A stretch of 64,000 nt of DNA from Mycobacterium dioxanotrophicus. Its GTDB lineage: Bacteria > Actinomycetota > Actinomycetes > Mycobacteriales > Mycobacteriaceae. Positions within the stretch are counted from its first letter, which is position 1. Each line of letters opens with the position of its first letter. Where the stretch lies: NCBI RefSeq assembly GCF_002157835.1, contig NZ_CP020809.1, forward strand, positions 1,426,001-1,490,000. The letters run 5' to 3'. Below the pieces are notes generated by a model. The model worked only from the letters and a program-made list of their open reading frames with translations. It did not search any database and was not told the DNA's origin. Position numbers and translations under genes: made by a program. This document shows, in pieces, positions 54,793 to 64,000 of this stretch.

Positions 54793-55491
54793 TTACCCCG
54801 CGAATTCGGTTGGCAGGCCGTCAATTCCGGCGCGAATGGCGAGGATCGCGTCGGCGCGGGCCTTGAGCTTGCTTCCGACGTGGGCGCCGGCGTTGAGCGC
54901 CGCGGCCGCTTCGGCGGCGACCTGCTGGGCGCGGGTCAGCACGGCGTCGGGTTCGACGATCTCGTCGAGCCAGCCTGCCGCGATCGCGGCATCGCCCGTG
55001 AACGTCGCGGCCATCGAGATGCCACGCTGGAACGCCGCACGGGTCAGGCGCATGCGCATGATCTCGATCGCGGCGATCGGCAGCGTCATACCGATCGCGA
55101 CCTCGTTGGCCTGGCAGCGGGACTTGGGTGAACCGACCCGATGGTCACCGGAGAGCAGCAGGAAGGACCCCATCGCGATCGCCGGTCCGGTCGCGGCCAT
55201 GATGACCGGCACGGGGAAGGTCAGGCAGCGCAGCGACAGCTCGAAACCGCCGGCCAGCATGGCCAGCGTCGCTTGTGTGTCACCCGATGCGAAGACGCTC
55301 AAGTCGAAGCCGCCGCTGAACACCTTGGCGTTGCCGGTCAGCACGACGGCCTTGGCCCCGTCCTCAACGGTGCGGTCGAGCGCGGAGTTGATGTCACCCT
55401 GCATGGCGGGCGACAGCGCGTTGACCTTGCCGTCGTCCAGCGTGATGGTTGCGACGGACTCGTTGAGCTCGTAGCTCACCAGGCTGCTCAT
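54793..55491 (-). CDS. echA3: Enoyl-CoA hydratase/isomerase family protein
   Basis: 232 aa crotonase fold. FSGGFDLSVF and TGPAIAMGSFLLLSGDHR (oxyanion-hole strands) and EVAIGMTLP are present; the catalytic Glu pair of classic hydratases is not evident, so specificity may differ. Symbol follows position: it lies just after recC and before the Rv0633c-like gene, as Rv0632c (echA3) does in M. tuberculosis. Confidence 0.82.
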   Translation of the reverse strand: MSSLVSYELNESVATITLDDGKVNALSPAMQGDINSALDRTVEDGAKAVVLTGNAKVFSGGFDLSVFASGDTQATLAMLAGGFELSLRCLTFPVPVIMAATGPAIAMGSFLLLSGDHRVGSPKSRCQANEVAIGMTLPIAAIEIMRMRLTRAAFQRGISMAATFTGDAAIAAGWLDEIVEPDAVLTRAQQVAAEAAAALNAGAHVGSKLKARADAILAIRAGIDGLPTEFAG

Positions 55492-55517
55492 CGCACAGAT
55501 CGTACGGGCGGCCGGGT

Positions 55518-56360
55518 TCAGGCGTTGTGGCGCCCGCGCGGATTGATCAGCTCGGTCTCGGGATCGTCGTCGTCGTAATCCTCGTCGTCGTCCTCGTCAT
55601 CGGTGGTCTCGTAGCGACTCTTCCACCGCTCACGGACCTCCGCGCCGAGTGCGTTGATGCGGTTGATCTCCGAACGCAGCGTTTGCTCGTCGGTCTCCTT
55701 GGCCGCGTACTGGAAGTAGTTGAGTACGCCGCGCAGCAGCTCCAGTTTCTGCTTTTCCTGGCGGGCCCGGTCGTGGGTGGTCAGTAGCTCCATGCGGTCC
55801 ACCGGCGGCAGCGTGGCCCAGTCGAGCACGGCTGTGTTGCGGAACTTCTTGCCGGCAGGTTTGCCGCCCGAAGGCGGCTGATCGTAATAGGTGACGGCGC
55901 CGTCGAATCGCGATGCGATGGCCTCGCCGAGCTGTTTGCGGTCCAGCGCCGAATCCCACACGATCCGCCATTCCTGCGATGGGGCCAGATAGGGAATCTC
56001 CGCGGGCAGATTGAGCGGGACGATGTCGACGTAGTTGTCGTCGTAGGAACTCTCGTACTTGCCGACCGTGGGCGGGTTGGCGAATTCGAAACGTAGCCCG
56101 TAGGCCGGGGTCTGGCCGTAGTTGCGCACCACGAGTTCGACCAAGTGCCAGTCGGATCCGCTGGGCTCCATGAACATCGAGACGTTCGGCTGGGTGAGCT
56201 CGGCGCGCTTGTCCCTGGCCTTGAGGTACTGGCGCCAGCCGTAGATCAGTGCGGCGACGACGACGGCGATGGCGACCCAAGCCGCCACCGCCGTCCACGC
56301 GCCAGGATTGAATTCAGCCAACTCACGCCCCCGATCGGTGATTGAACCCGTGATGCCCAT
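55518..56360 (-). CDS. Rv0633c-like single-pass membrane protein
   Basis: 280 aa from ATG 56360, with GGTGGGG about 7 nt upstream (GTG 56375 also open). One TM helix (WTAVAAWVAIAVVVAALIYGW) is followed by a beta-rich external or cytoplasmic domain and an extremely acidic tail (DDEDDDEDYDDDDPE). Length and neighbours match Rv0633c of M. tuberculosis. Function unknown. Confidence 0.75.
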   Translation of the reverse strand: MGITGSITDRGRELAEFNPGAWTAVAAWVAIAVVVAALIYGWRQYLKARDKRAELTQPNVSMFMEPSGSDWHLVELVVRNYGQTPAYGLRFEFANPPTVGKYESSYDDNYVDIVPLNLPAEIPYLAPSQEWRIVWDSALDRKQLGEAIASRFDGAVTYYDQPPSGGKPAGKKFRNTAVLDWATLPPVDRMELLTTHDRARQEKQKLELLRGVLNYFQYAAKETDEQTLRSEINRINALGAEVRERWKSRYETTDDEDDDEDYDDDDPETELINPRGRHNA

Positions 56361-56427
56361 AAAAGTCCCCACCACAGGCTTATATCACGTACGGGTGAGT
56401 GCCGCGCCGATCGTGATCAGCAAAGTT

Positions 56428-57411
56428 TCAGGAAGCGGCTGCCGTGAGGGCCGCCGCGGGCTCAGCCTGGACCGGCACGGGGAGCAGCCGTTCGCCGCGG
56501 GCCAGCCAATCGGCGTCGGCCCACTCGATGCGGGCCGGCAGGCGCCGCCAGTACTGCGGGTGCGCGCGCAGATACAGCTCGACGCTGGCGTGCACGGGGG
56601 CGTCCAGTGGCGGCCGGACCATCCCGAAGGTCGGGGCGGTACCGGCCAGCGCGTCCAGGTCGGTGGGAGTGGACAGGCGTACGGGCACCCGCAGGCCGGC
56701 GTCGACAGCCCCGTCGAGCATCCAGTCCATCGCGATGTCGGCCAGCGCCCAGCACGCGCCGGTGCCGCCGGCGATGTCGCAGTGCCCGCCGCGGAACCAG
56801 ACCTCGTCGATGACGCCGTCACGCGAGGCCGGGCGCAATGCGTCGATGGCCAGGGCATGCCGCCCGCGTTCGACATTGGTCAGCGGGGCGGCCCGGCGGC
56901 CGGCACCGGGGATCCGGACGACATCCCAGAGGCCCAAAAACCGTACCGGGACCGTACTTTCGCTGTTTCCGATCAACTCGGCAGCCACCCGTTTGACATG
57001 TTCCCAGTCCTGCGCGGTTCGTGCTGTGCGCGGCAGGGCATAGGTGGCCAGCGCGTAGCTGACCAGATCATCGGACCCCTCCGGCAACAACCCGACCGAT
57101 CCGAGCAGCGCTGCCAGTTCGCGGGCCCGGTGTCCGCCGTCGGCCCCGCCGAACAGGTAGATGGCATCGCCGGGTTCCCAGCAGTCACCGAGAAAGCGGT
57201 AGGCCTCCAGTAGTGCGCCGCGGGCTTCGGTCACGGCGGTGGCGCGCCGGCGCCGGGAGAATCTCATGCGTGACGACGTAGCGCCCGAGTGGTACCAGCC
57301 GAGCTGATCATCATCGATGTCCAGCAACCGGAACAACGCTTCAGTATTGGTCGCGTCTCGTGGACCGGGACGCTCATCTGTGTGGTCGAAGCACAGCACT
57401 ATGTTTTTCAC
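56428..57411 (-). CDS. DUF2235/Tle1-like alpha/beta hydrolase lacking the catalytic Ser
   Basis: 327 aa. The family layout is clear: NIVLCFDHTDE in place of the usual DGT, TNTEALFRLL, GLWDVVRIPG (159-168), and EVWFRGGHCDIAGG (203-216). The nucleophile elbow GFSRGA of the family reads FGGADGG (87-93), with Ala90 where Ser is expected. It is therefore probably a non-catalytic homologue. Not present between Rv0633c and Rv0634c in M. tuberculosis, so an insertion relative to that order. Confidence 0.75.
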   Translation of the reverse strand: MKNIVLCFDHTDERPGPRDATNTEALFRLLDIDDDQLGWYHSGATSSRMRFSRRRRATAVTEARGALLEAYRFLGDCWEPGDAIYLFGGADGGHRARELAALLGSVGLLPEGSDDLVSYALATYALPRTARTAQDWEHVKRVAAELIGNSESTVPVRFLGLWDVVRIPGAGRRAAPLTNVERGRHALAIDALRPASRDGVIDEVWFRGGHCDIAGGTGACWALADIAMDWMLDGAVDAGLRVPVRLSTPTDLDALAGTAPTFGMVRPPLDAPVHASVELYLRAHPQYWRRLPARIEWADADWLARGERLLPVPVQAEPAAALTAAAS

Positions 57412-57640
57412 AACGACCCCCGACTGAACAAACGAGGAAGACTGCTCAATCAGTTTGCCGGGGTATCCAAACGGTGTCCTGAGTATTGCGCTACTCTATT
57501 TGCCCCTTCACGCGGGTTTTTGCGTATGCAAGGGTATTGCCGACGAAGTCTGTCGCAACACCGCGACATGCAGGAAAGTTCCGTTGCGCCCGGTCGGGAA
57601 GCCGGCCAGATCCAAGCCCGGCGAGCCGTGCGGGAAGCTC
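57412..57640. other. 229-bp intergenic region
   Basis: Between the DUF2235 gene start and the glyoxalase II stop (both minus strand). Lower in G+C than its neighbours; short open frames have no SD or motif. I see no RNA gene. Confidence 0.35.
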
Positions 57641-58354
57641 TCAGCCACCCATCAGCGAGCGCCACTGCTGCAGGTCTGAAGCGCGGTACACGTAGTTGCT
57701 GCGCTTGACCTCGGCCAGTGGCGCGCTGGGCTCGGCCGAGTACCAGTGGCCGGGAAACACCGTCGGGTCGCCGGGCAGCTGGGCCAGCGCTTGCAGGCTG
57801 CGGAACATGTCGTCGACGTTGCCGCCAGGAAAGTCGGTACGGCCACAGCCCTCGAGGAACAGCGTGTCGCCGGCAACCAGTCGTCCGTCGAGCAGGAAGC
57901 ACTGGCTGCCGGGGGTGTGGCCGGGCGTGTGCAGCAACTCGATGTCGACGGCGCCGACACCGACCTTGTCGCCGTGCTGGTGACGGGTCAGGCTGCTCAG
58001 CGGGATCCCGGTGACGCGCGAAACCCATTCAGCCTCATGGGTATTGACGTGCACGGGCACCTCAGTGCGGTCCAGCAGTTCGGCCAGGCCCTTGAGCTCG
58101 AAGCCCATCATCGACCCGCCGACGTGGTCGGGGTGATGGTGGGTGACCAGCACGCCCGCCAAGCGCATGCCGTCGGCCTCCAGCGCGTCGACCAGATCAC
58201 CCGCGGCGTAGGCCGGGTCCACCACCAGTGCCTCGCCGGTCTCGCGATCGCCGATCAGATAGGCGAAGTTGCGCATCTGCTGGGCGATCATGTCGTCGGC
58301 GGCGAAGTCCCGGCCGGACAAGAGCTGCTTGAAGTAGAGGCGATCCTGAGACAT
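57641..58354 (-). CDS. Glyoxalase II-type metallo-beta-lactamase-fold hydrolase
   Basis: 237 aa from ATG 58354. Zinc motif THHHPDHVGG, later HTPGHTPGS, AGDTLF and FPGHWYS. Same length as M. tuberculosis Rv0634c and in the same order. Hydrolyses a thioester such as a lactoyl-thiol or a persulfide. Divergent from nsrR across 100 bp. Confidence 0.9.
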   Translation of the reverse strand: MSQDRLYFKQLLSGRDFAADDMIAQQMRNFAYLIGDRETGEALVVDPAYAAGDLVDALEADGMRLAGVLVTHHHPDHVGGSMMGFELKGLAELLDRTEVPVHVNTHEAEWVSRVTGIPLSSLTRHQHGDKVGVGAVDIELLHTPGHTPGSQCFLLDGRLVAGDTLFLEGCGRTDFPGGNVDDMFRSLQALAQLPGDPTVFPGHWYSAEPSAPLAEVKRSNYVYRASDLQQWRSLMGG

Positions 58355-58396
58355 CTGCCCATCATTGCAGGTCAAAAAACCGCACTTCACACGGTG

Positions 58397-58446
58397 TTTA
58401 ATAGCACAGCGCTAAAAGTCGCATCAAGAATGCGGAATTTAATAGC
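58397..58446. promoter_or_regulatory. Candidate NsrR operator and promoter region
   Basis: In the 100-bp gap between gloB-like and nsrR there is a dyad CGCAT-N5-ATGCG (58420-58434) and a direct repeat TTTAATAGC (58397-58405 and 58438-58446). NsrR normally represses itself and hmp through such a dyad. Confidence 0.45.
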
Positions 58447-58454
58447 GTGAAGCC

Positions 58455-58913
58455 ATGCAACTGACCCGGTTCACCGACCTCGGCCTCCGCACGCTGATGC
58501 TGCTGGCCTCGGCCGAGTCGGCCGGTCGCCGGGTCACCACGCGCACCATCGCGGTGAGCGCCAACGCGTCCGAACACCACGTCGCCAAGGCCGTGTCGCG
58601 GCTGGCGGAACTCGGCATGGTGCACGCCCGGCGCGGCCGGGTCGGGGGACTGGTGCTGACCGAGGCCGGCCGAACCGCGTCGATCGGCGCGCTGGTGCGT
58701 GAACTCGAAGGCGACCGCGAGGTCATCGAATGCGGCGGCGACAACCCGTGCCCGTTGATCGCCGCATGCCGGCTGCGCCGCGCGTTGGCCGAGGCCAAAG
58801 CCGCGTTCTACCGCGAACTCGACCGTTACACGGTCACCGATCTGTCAGGAGGCATCGGCTTTTCGGCCGGCCTTCCGATTGTTTTACAACTCACCGGAGA
58901 AAGGACCCAATGA
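58455..58913 (+). CDS. nsrR: Nitric-oxide-sensing Rrf2-family repressor NsrR
   Basis: 152 aa. Rrf2 wHTH (TTRTIAVSANASEHHVAKAV) and an Fe-S cluster site with Cys93, Cys99 and Cys105 (ECGGDNPCPLIAAC), the same three positions as characterised NsrR. The cluster reacts with NO and releases DNA. Stop overlaps the hmp start (ATGA), so the two form one operon. Confidence 0.92.
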   Translation: MQLTRFTDLGLRTLMLLASAESAGRRVTTRTIAVSANASEHHVAKAVSRLAELGMVHARRGRVGGLVLTEAGRTASIGALVRELEGDREVIECGGDNPCPLIAACRLRRALAEAKAAFYRELDRYTVTDLSGGIGFSAGLPIVLQLTGERTQ

Positions 58914-60148
58914 TGACCGTCACCACGCCCGAGCCCTCAGCCGTAAGGGTCGAGCTCGAGCCGCACCACGCCGAGATCGTCAAGGCGACGCTGCCGTTGA
59001 TCGGTGCAAACATCGACGAGATCACCAAGGAGTTCTACCGCCGGCTGTTCAGCAACCATCCGGCCCTGTTGCGCAACCTGTTCAATCGCGGCAACCAGGC
59101 GCAGGGATCGCAGCAGCGCGCGCTGGCCGCGTCGATCGCCACCTTCGCCACCCACCTCGTCGATCCGGCGCTGCCGCATCCGGCCGAGCTGCTGTCGCGG
59201 ATCGGACACAAGCACGCCTCGTTGGGTGTGACCGCCGACCTGTATCCGGTCGTCCACGAGAACCTGTTCGCGGCGATCGTCGAGGTGCTGGGCGCCGAGA
59301 CGGTGACGGCCGAGGTGGCCGAAGCGTGGGACCGCGTCTACTGGATCATGGCCGACACGCTCATCGAGCTGGAGAACGGGCTCTACTCCGGCGCGGGCGT
59401 CGAGGCAGGTGACGTGTTCCGCCGGCTGCGGGTGGTCTCGCGCGTCGACGACCCGTCGGGTGCCGTGCTCGTCACGGTCCGGTCCGATGCGCCCGTGAAT
59501 TTCCTTCCGGGCCAATATGTTTCGGTCGGCGTGACGCTGCCCGACGGCGCCCGCCAGCTGCGTCAGTACAGCCTCGTCAACGACGCCGGAACCACCGATC
59601 TGACCTTCGCCGTGAAGCCGGTCGACGTGACCTCGACCCAGCCCGCCGGTGAGGTGTCGAACTGGATTCGCGCCAACCTGTGCGTCGGAGATCTGCTCGA
59701 CGTCACGGTGCCGTTCGGCGACCTGCACGCGTCCGGCGGTGAAGGTGAGGCGCTGGTGCTGATCTCGGCGGGCATCGGCATCACCCCGATGATCGGCATC
59801 CTGGAGCACCTCGCCGCCGAGCGGCCGGACACCCACGTGCGGGTGCTGCACGCAGACCGCAGCGACACCAGCCATCCGCTGCGGGAACGCCAGCACGAGC
59901 TGGTCGAGGCGCTGCCGAACTCCAGCCTCGACGTCTGGTACGAGGACGGCGTCACCGCGGGCACCCCGGGCGTGCACCCGGGCCTGCTGAACCTGGCGGG
60001 TATCGAACTGCCGGTCGACGCCGAGTTCTACCTGTGCGGTGGTGCGGGCTTCGTCGCGGCCGTGCGGACCCAGCTGGGCGAGCGGGGGATCCCGACCGAG
60101 CGGGTGCACTGCGAGTTGTTCGCACCCAACGATTGGCTGCTGGACTGA
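58910..60148 (+). CDS. hmp: Flavohemoglobin nitric oxide dioxygenase
   Basis: 412 aa. N-terminal globin domain with the proximal-His region RIGHKHASLGV, FAD-binding RQYSLVND, and an NAD-binding end (LISAGIGITPMIGIL, then FYLCGGAGFV). Converts NO to nitrate with O2 and NADH. Coupled to nsrR by a 4-bp overlap. Confidence 0.95.
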   Translation: MMTVTTPEPSAVRVELEPHHAEIVKATLPLIGANIDEITKEFYRRLFSNHPALLRNLFNRGNQAQGSQQRALAASIATFATHLVDPALPHPAELLSRIGHKHASLGVTADLYPVVHENLFAAIVEVLGAETVTAEVAEAWDRVYWIMADTLIELENGLYSGAGVEAGDVFRRLRVVSRVDDPSGAVLVTVRSDAPVNFLPGQYVSVGVTLPDGARQLRQYSLVNDAGTTDLTFAVKPVDVTSTQPAGEVSNWIRANLCVGDLLDVTVPFGDLHASGGEGEALVLISAGIGITPMIGILEHLAAERPDTHVRVLHADRSDTSHPLRERQHELVEALPNSSLDVWYEDGVTAGTPGVHPGLLNLAGIELPVDAEFYLCGGAGFVAAVRTQLGERGIPTERVHCELFAPNDWLLD

Positions 60149-60165
60149 CACCCAGCGCCGAAAAT

Positions 60166-60216
60166 GCCTCCCGGCAGCCGTGTTGACCAGCGGTTTGGTG
60201 CGGCTGCCGGGGAGGC
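60166..60216. terminator. GC-rich hairpin after hmp
   Basis: GCCTCCCGGCAGCCG (60166-60180) pairs with 60201-60216 (one bulged G) around a 20-base loop, 17 bp after the hmp stop. No U-run follows at once, so termination is plausible but not proven; it also precedes the tRNA promoter region. Confidence 0.45.
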
Positions 60217-60266
60217 TGTACCCTCTTTAAGGCCCACGGCTTACAGCCGCGGGCCGCAGTAGGTAG

Positions 60267-60339
60267 GCCCCCTTAGCTCAGTCGGCAGAGCGTTTCCATG
60301 GTAAGGAAAAGGTCAACGGTTCGATTCCGTTAGGGGGCT
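60267..60339 (+). tRNA. thrT: tRNA-Thr (GGT)
   Basis: Acceptor GCCCCCT pairs with AGGGGGC; D-arm TAGCTCAGTCGGCAGAGC, anticodon loop ATGGTAA (GGT), T-loop GGTTCGATTCC. CCA not encoded. Same position upstream of the had genes as in other mycobacteria. Confidence 0.95.
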
Positions 60340-60372
60340 CGGTGGTCGCGGAGCGATGCCCGTGCCTATCGG

Positions 60373-60446
60373 GGCGGTGTAGCTCAGCTGGTTAGAGCGC
60401 ACGACTCATAATCGTGAGGTCGGGGGATCGAGCCCCCCCACCGCTA
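60373..60446 (+). tRNA. metT: tRNA-Met (CAT), elongator type
   Basis: Acceptor GGCGGTG with CACCGCT (one G-U), D-arm TAGCTCAGCTGGTTAGAGC, anticodon stem-loop ACGACTCATAATCGT, T-arm with GATCGAG. Start base pair and D-stem fit elongator Met rather than initiator. Confidence 0.93.
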
Positions 60447-60481
60447 CAGGGACAAGTAAGACGTGAAAGAGGGCAGCTGAC

Positions 60482-60649
60482 GTGGCGTCGAGTACGGACG
60501 TTCGGCCGAAGATCACTTTGGCCTGCGAGGTGTGCAAGCACCGTAACTACATCACCAAGAAGAACCGCCGCAACGACCCCGATCGGCTGGAAATCAAGAA
60601 GTTCTGCCCGAACTGCGGGCACCACCAGCCGCACAAAGAGTCGCGGTAG
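60482..60649 (+). CDS. rpmG: 50S ribosomal protein L33
   Basis: 55 aa from a [20 protein letters not shown] followed by [20 protein letters not shown] and CPNCG: the C+ zinc-binding form with CxxC twice. It corresponds to rpmG2 upstream of hadA. Confidence 0.95.
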   Translation: MASSTDVRPKITLACEVCKHRNYITKKNRRNDPDRLEIKKFCPNCGHHQPHKESR

Positions 60650-60659
60650 CCCAACGCTC

Positions 60660-61136
60660 GTGGCTCTATCGTCCAAGCTCGTCGGGAAGCACTTTCGCTA
60701 TCCCGAGCATTACGAGGTCGGTCGCGAGAAAATTCGGGAGCACGCGCTCGCCGTCAAGAACGACGACGCGTACTTTCACGACGAGAAGGCCGCGGCTGAA
60801 CTCGGTCATACCAAGCTGCCTGCGGCGCTGACCTTCATCTGCATTTTCGGATACCAGGCCCAGCTGGCGTTCTTGAACGACGCCAACATCGGTGTCGAGG
60901 ACGCCCAGATCGTCCAGGTCGACCAGGCACTGAAGTTCGTCAAGCCGATCTTTGCGGGCGACAAGCTATACGCGGACGTCTACGTGGACTCGGTTCGGCA
61001 GGCGCACGGCACCGATCTCATCGTGTTCAAGACCATCATCACCGACGATGCCGGTGATGTTGTGCAGGAGACTTTTACGGCCCTTGCGGGCCGCACGGGC
61101 GAAGATGGAGAGGGCTTTTCTGATGGCGCTGCGTGA
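60660..61136 (+). CDS. hadA: (3R)-hydroxyacyl-ACP dehydratase subunit HadA
   Basis: 158 aa from GTG 60660. Hot-dog fold subunit that stabilises HadB and takes the long acyl chain in FAS-II mycolic acid elongation (ALSSKLVGKHFRYPEHYEVG). Overlaps hadB by 14 bp. Target region of thiacetazone and isoxyl in the HadAB dimer. Confidence 0.95.
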   Translation: MALSSKLVGKHFRYPEHYEVGREKIREHALAVKNDDAYFHDEKAAAELGHTKLPAALTFICIFGYQAQLAFLNDANIGVEDAQIVQVDQALKFVKPIFAGDKLYADVYVDSVRQAHGTDLIVFKTIITDDAGDVVQETFTALAGRTGEDGEGFSDGAA

Positions 61137-61551
61137 GTTCAGTTCGGTCAAGGTCGGGGACACGCTCCCGGAGAAGATCATCCCGCTGACCCGTGGTGAC
61201 CTCGTCAACTACGCGGGTGTTTCCGGCGACCTCAACCCGATCCACTGGGACGACGAGATCGCCAAGCAGGTCGGCCTCGACACCGCGATCGCGCACGGCA
61301 TGCTCACCATGGGCCTCGGTGGCGGCTACGTCACCTCCTGGGTCGGCGATCCCGCCGCGGTGAAGGAGTACAACGTCCGGTTCACCGCAGTGGTGCCGGT
61401 GCCCAACGACGGCGTCGGCGCGGAGATCGTCTTCAACGGCCGGATCAAGTCCGTCGACCCCGAGGACAAGCTGGTCACCATCGCCATCTCGGCCACCACG
61501 GGCGGGAAGAAGATCTTCGGGCGCGCTGTCGCCACCGCACAACTGGCTTAG
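61123..61551 (+). CDS. hadB: (3R)-hydroxyacyl-ACP dehydratase catalytic subunit HadB
   Basis: 142 aa. Hydratase-2 motif SGDLNPIHWDD with the catalytic Asp36 and His41, then IAHGMLTMGLGGGYVTSW. Pairs with HadA or HadC. ATG lies inside the hadA 3' end; 13 bp separate it from hadC. Confidence 0.96.
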   Translation: MALREFSSVKVGDTLPEKIIPLTRGDLVNYAGVSGDLNPIHWDDEIAKQVGLDTAIAHGMLTMGLGGGYVTSWVGDPAAVKEYNVRFTAVVPVPNDGVGAEIVFNGRIKSVDPEDKLVTIAISATTGGKKIFGRAVATAQLA

Positions 61552-61564
61552 GGAGGTTGGGAGC

Positions 61565-62074
61565 ATGGCTCTCAAGACCGATATCCGCGGCATGGTCTGG
61601 AAATATCCGGACCCGTTCCTGATCGGCCGCGAGCAGATCCGCCAGTACGCCAAGGCCGTGAAGGCCTTCGATCCGGCGAGTCACGACGAGGCGGCCGCGG
61701 CCGAACTCGGCCACGATGCGCTGGTCGCGCCGCTGACCTTCGCCTCGACCCTGGCGCTTCTGGTTCAGCAGCACTTCTTCAAACACGTCGATGTCGGTAT
61801 GCAGACCATGCAGATCGTCCAGGTGGACCAGAAGTTCGTCTACCGCAGGCCGCTCAAGGCCGGCGACCAGCTGCACGCCGTCATGGAGATCACCTCGGTC
61901 GAGGAACGGTTCGGCGCGGACATCGTCGTCACCCACAACGTCTGCACCGACGACGACGGCGAGATCGTGCTGGAGGCCATCACCACGATGATGGGTCACG
62001 AAGGCGACCACTCCATCCAGGTCAAGTGGGATCCGGAATCCGGCCAGGTCATCCGTAAGGCAGCCGGGGAATAG
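61565..62074 (+). CDS. hadC: (3R)-hydroxyacyl-ACP dehydratase subunit HadC
   Basis: 169 aa. Paralogue of HadA (MVWKYPDPFLIGREQIRQYA, VQVDQKFVYRRPL) that works with HadB on the longest meromycolate chains. SD GGGAGG precedes the ATG. Last gene of hadABC. Confidence 0.95.
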   Translation: MALKTDIRGMVWKYPDPFLIGREQIRQYAKAVKAFDPASHDEAAAAELGHDALVAPLTFASTLALLVQQHFFKHVDVGMQTMQIVQVDQKFVYRRPLKAGDQLHAVMEITSVEERFGADIVVTHNVCTDDDGEIVLEAITTMMGHEGDHSIQVKWDPESGQVIRKAAGE

Positions 62075-62092
62075 TCGGGTGGCCGACGCGAT

Positions 62093-62122
62093 TGGTGGTT
62101 GATACCCACGCCGGGGTACACT
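62093..62122 (+). promoter_or_regulatory. Possible promoter of the tRNA-Trp/secE-nusG unit
   Basis: -35-like TTGGTG or TTGATA and -10-like TACACT at 62117-62122, in the 176-bp gap after hadC. The tRNA starts about 130 bp further on. Confidence 0.4.
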
Positions 62123-62250
62123 CGGCTCTCGGGGTTTTTCCCATTTCAGCGCGCTGTCCGTCGGCTTGATCGAGCGTACGGGGAGCGCGCGAATTGTGTG
62201 AGCCCCGGACGAAGAACGTGGTCACGGGGGTAAAACCTCGTTATCGCTGA

Positions 62251-62323
<73 letters not shown>

Positions 62324-62391
62324 CTCAACTGAATATTCGACAAGGTGTGGACACTGGAAGGTGACCACGCAACCAGGATGAAAGGCATGCG

Positions 62392-62844
62392 GTGAGCGAC
62401 GAGCGCGAAGGTGCCGGCTCCGCAGACGACACTGGGACCGACGCCCATGGCTCCGGCGACAACCACGGTCAGACCGCGGTTGTGACCAGACCGCTGCGCC
62501 CGACCGGTAAGCGGTCCCGCCGTGGAGTGCCCAGCGACGCTGAGGGCGACGAGACCGACAGCGGTGAGGACACCGCCGAGTCGAAGGATGCCGTCAAGAA
62601 CGGCGCCGGTAAGACTAAAAAGACCAAGAAGGCTGCCGGCGGCCCGTCGAGCAATCCGATCATGTTCGTCATCAACTACCTCAAGCAGGTTGTTGCCGAA
62701 CTTCGGAAGGTGATCTGGCCCAACCGCAAGCAGATGGTCAGCTACACCTCGGTGGTGCTGGTCTTCCTGGTGTTCATGGTCGCGCTGATTTCAGGTGTGG
62801 ACCTGGGCCTGGCACGGCTGGTGTCGTTGGTTTTCGGCACCTGA
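62392..62844 (+). CDS. secE: Preprotein translocase subunit SecE
   Basis: 150 aa. A long acidic/basic N-terminal extension typical of mycobacteria precedes the conserved [20 protein letters not shown] and one TM helix ([20 protein letters not shown]). GTG start 62392. Confidence 0.94.
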   Translation: MSDEREGAGSADDTGTDAHGSGDNHGQTAVVTRPLRPTGKRSRRGVPSDAEGDETDSGEDTAESKDAVKNGAGKTKKTKKAAGGPSSNPIMFVINYLKQVVAELRKVIWPNRKQMVSYTSVVLVFLVFMVALISGVDLGLARLVSLVFGT

Positions 62845-62857
62845 CCCGAGGATTTGA

Positions 62858-63742
<885 letters not shown>

Positions 63743-63808
63743 CCGGTAACGGCTAGAACAGCGGGCGCGGCACGCGCCCTCGGATAAGCGAGTAAGGAAC
63801 ACCACAGC

Positions 63809-64000
63809 ATGGCCCCGAAGAAGAAGGTCGCCGGGCTCATCAAGCTGCAGATCCAGGCCGGGCAGGCCAACCCTGCCCCGCCGGTTGGCCCTGCGCTTGG
63901 TCAGCACGGTGTCAACATCATGGAGTTCTGCAAGGCGTACAACGCCGCGACCGAGTCGCAGCGCGGCAACGTCATCCCCGTGGAGATCACCGTCTACGAG
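63809..64000 (+). CDS. rplK: 50S ribosomal protein L11, 3' end outside window
   Basis: First 64 codons only: [20 protein letters not shown] and [20 protein letters not shown]. Continues past the right edge. Follows nusG by 66 bp as in other bacteria (rplA expected next). Confidence 0.95.

Noticed and set aside
54793..55131. Extension of the AbiEi-like frame to 55131
   Set aside because: Runs through the antisense of echA3 and has no family similarity there.

Overview
The window looks like a chromosome segment of a rapidly growing mycobacterium (Mycolicibacterium/Mycobacterium type). The right half keeps the gene order of the M. tuberculosis Rv0629c-Rv0640 block: recD, recB, recC, echA3, an Rv0633c-like gene, glyoxalase II, tRNA-Thr, tRNA-Met, rpmG2, hadA-hadB-hadC, tRNA-Trp, secE, nusG, rplK. 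Base composition is high in G+C, and many genes use GTG or TTG starts.

Left part (about 1-28.8 kb): an accessory island rich in probable conflict or defence genes. It opens with the 3' part of a NACHT-type STAND NTPase followed by a cytidine-deaminase-fold protein. These abut a 5'-truncated and frameshifted DUF4011-type helicase/nuclease gene, followed by a small winged-helix-like protein and a HIRAN/DUF2510 protein. Then come a divergent pair of coiled-coil and membrane proteins, a nested transposon (an IS21-family element inside orfA of an IS3-family element, with both target duplications readable), a NucS-like nuclease, a membrane Ser/Thr kinase and a macro-SIR2 fusion. A run of small unknown genes follows, including an Ltp-like protein (a family linked to phage superinfection exclusion). 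The island then holds a frameshifted SWIM zinc-finger gene, a DUF1906/Rv2525c-like Tat-exported protein, an OPT transporter, a zinc-cluster protein and a RES-domain toxin-antitoxin operon with an obvious operator. It ends in a 25-bp inverted repeat and an NrtR remnant.

Middle (about 28.9-44.2 kb): ordinary mycobacterial genes. These are a small secreted protein, an MscS channel, a solo LuxR-type HTH, a metallophosphoesterase, a SEC-C protein, a DUF2293 protein, peptide chain release factor 3, a lipoprotein, an L,D-transpeptidase, a divergent TetR/epimerase pair with a clear operator dyad, a proline-rich membrane protein and glucose-6-phosphate dehydrogenase.

Right (about 44.2-64 kb): the overlapping recC-recB-recD operon, a MarR/MFS pair, a decayed AbiEi-like gene, echA3, an Rv0633c-like gene, a DUF2235 protein that has lost its catalytic serine, glyoxalase II, an nsrR-hmp nitric-oxide detoxification operon, three tRNAs, rpmG, the hadABC mycolate dehydratases and secE-nusG-rplK, which runs off the right edge.

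Four single-base contractions break the helicase, istA (twice) and the SWIM gene, all in the accessory part. They may be real decay or assembly errors.
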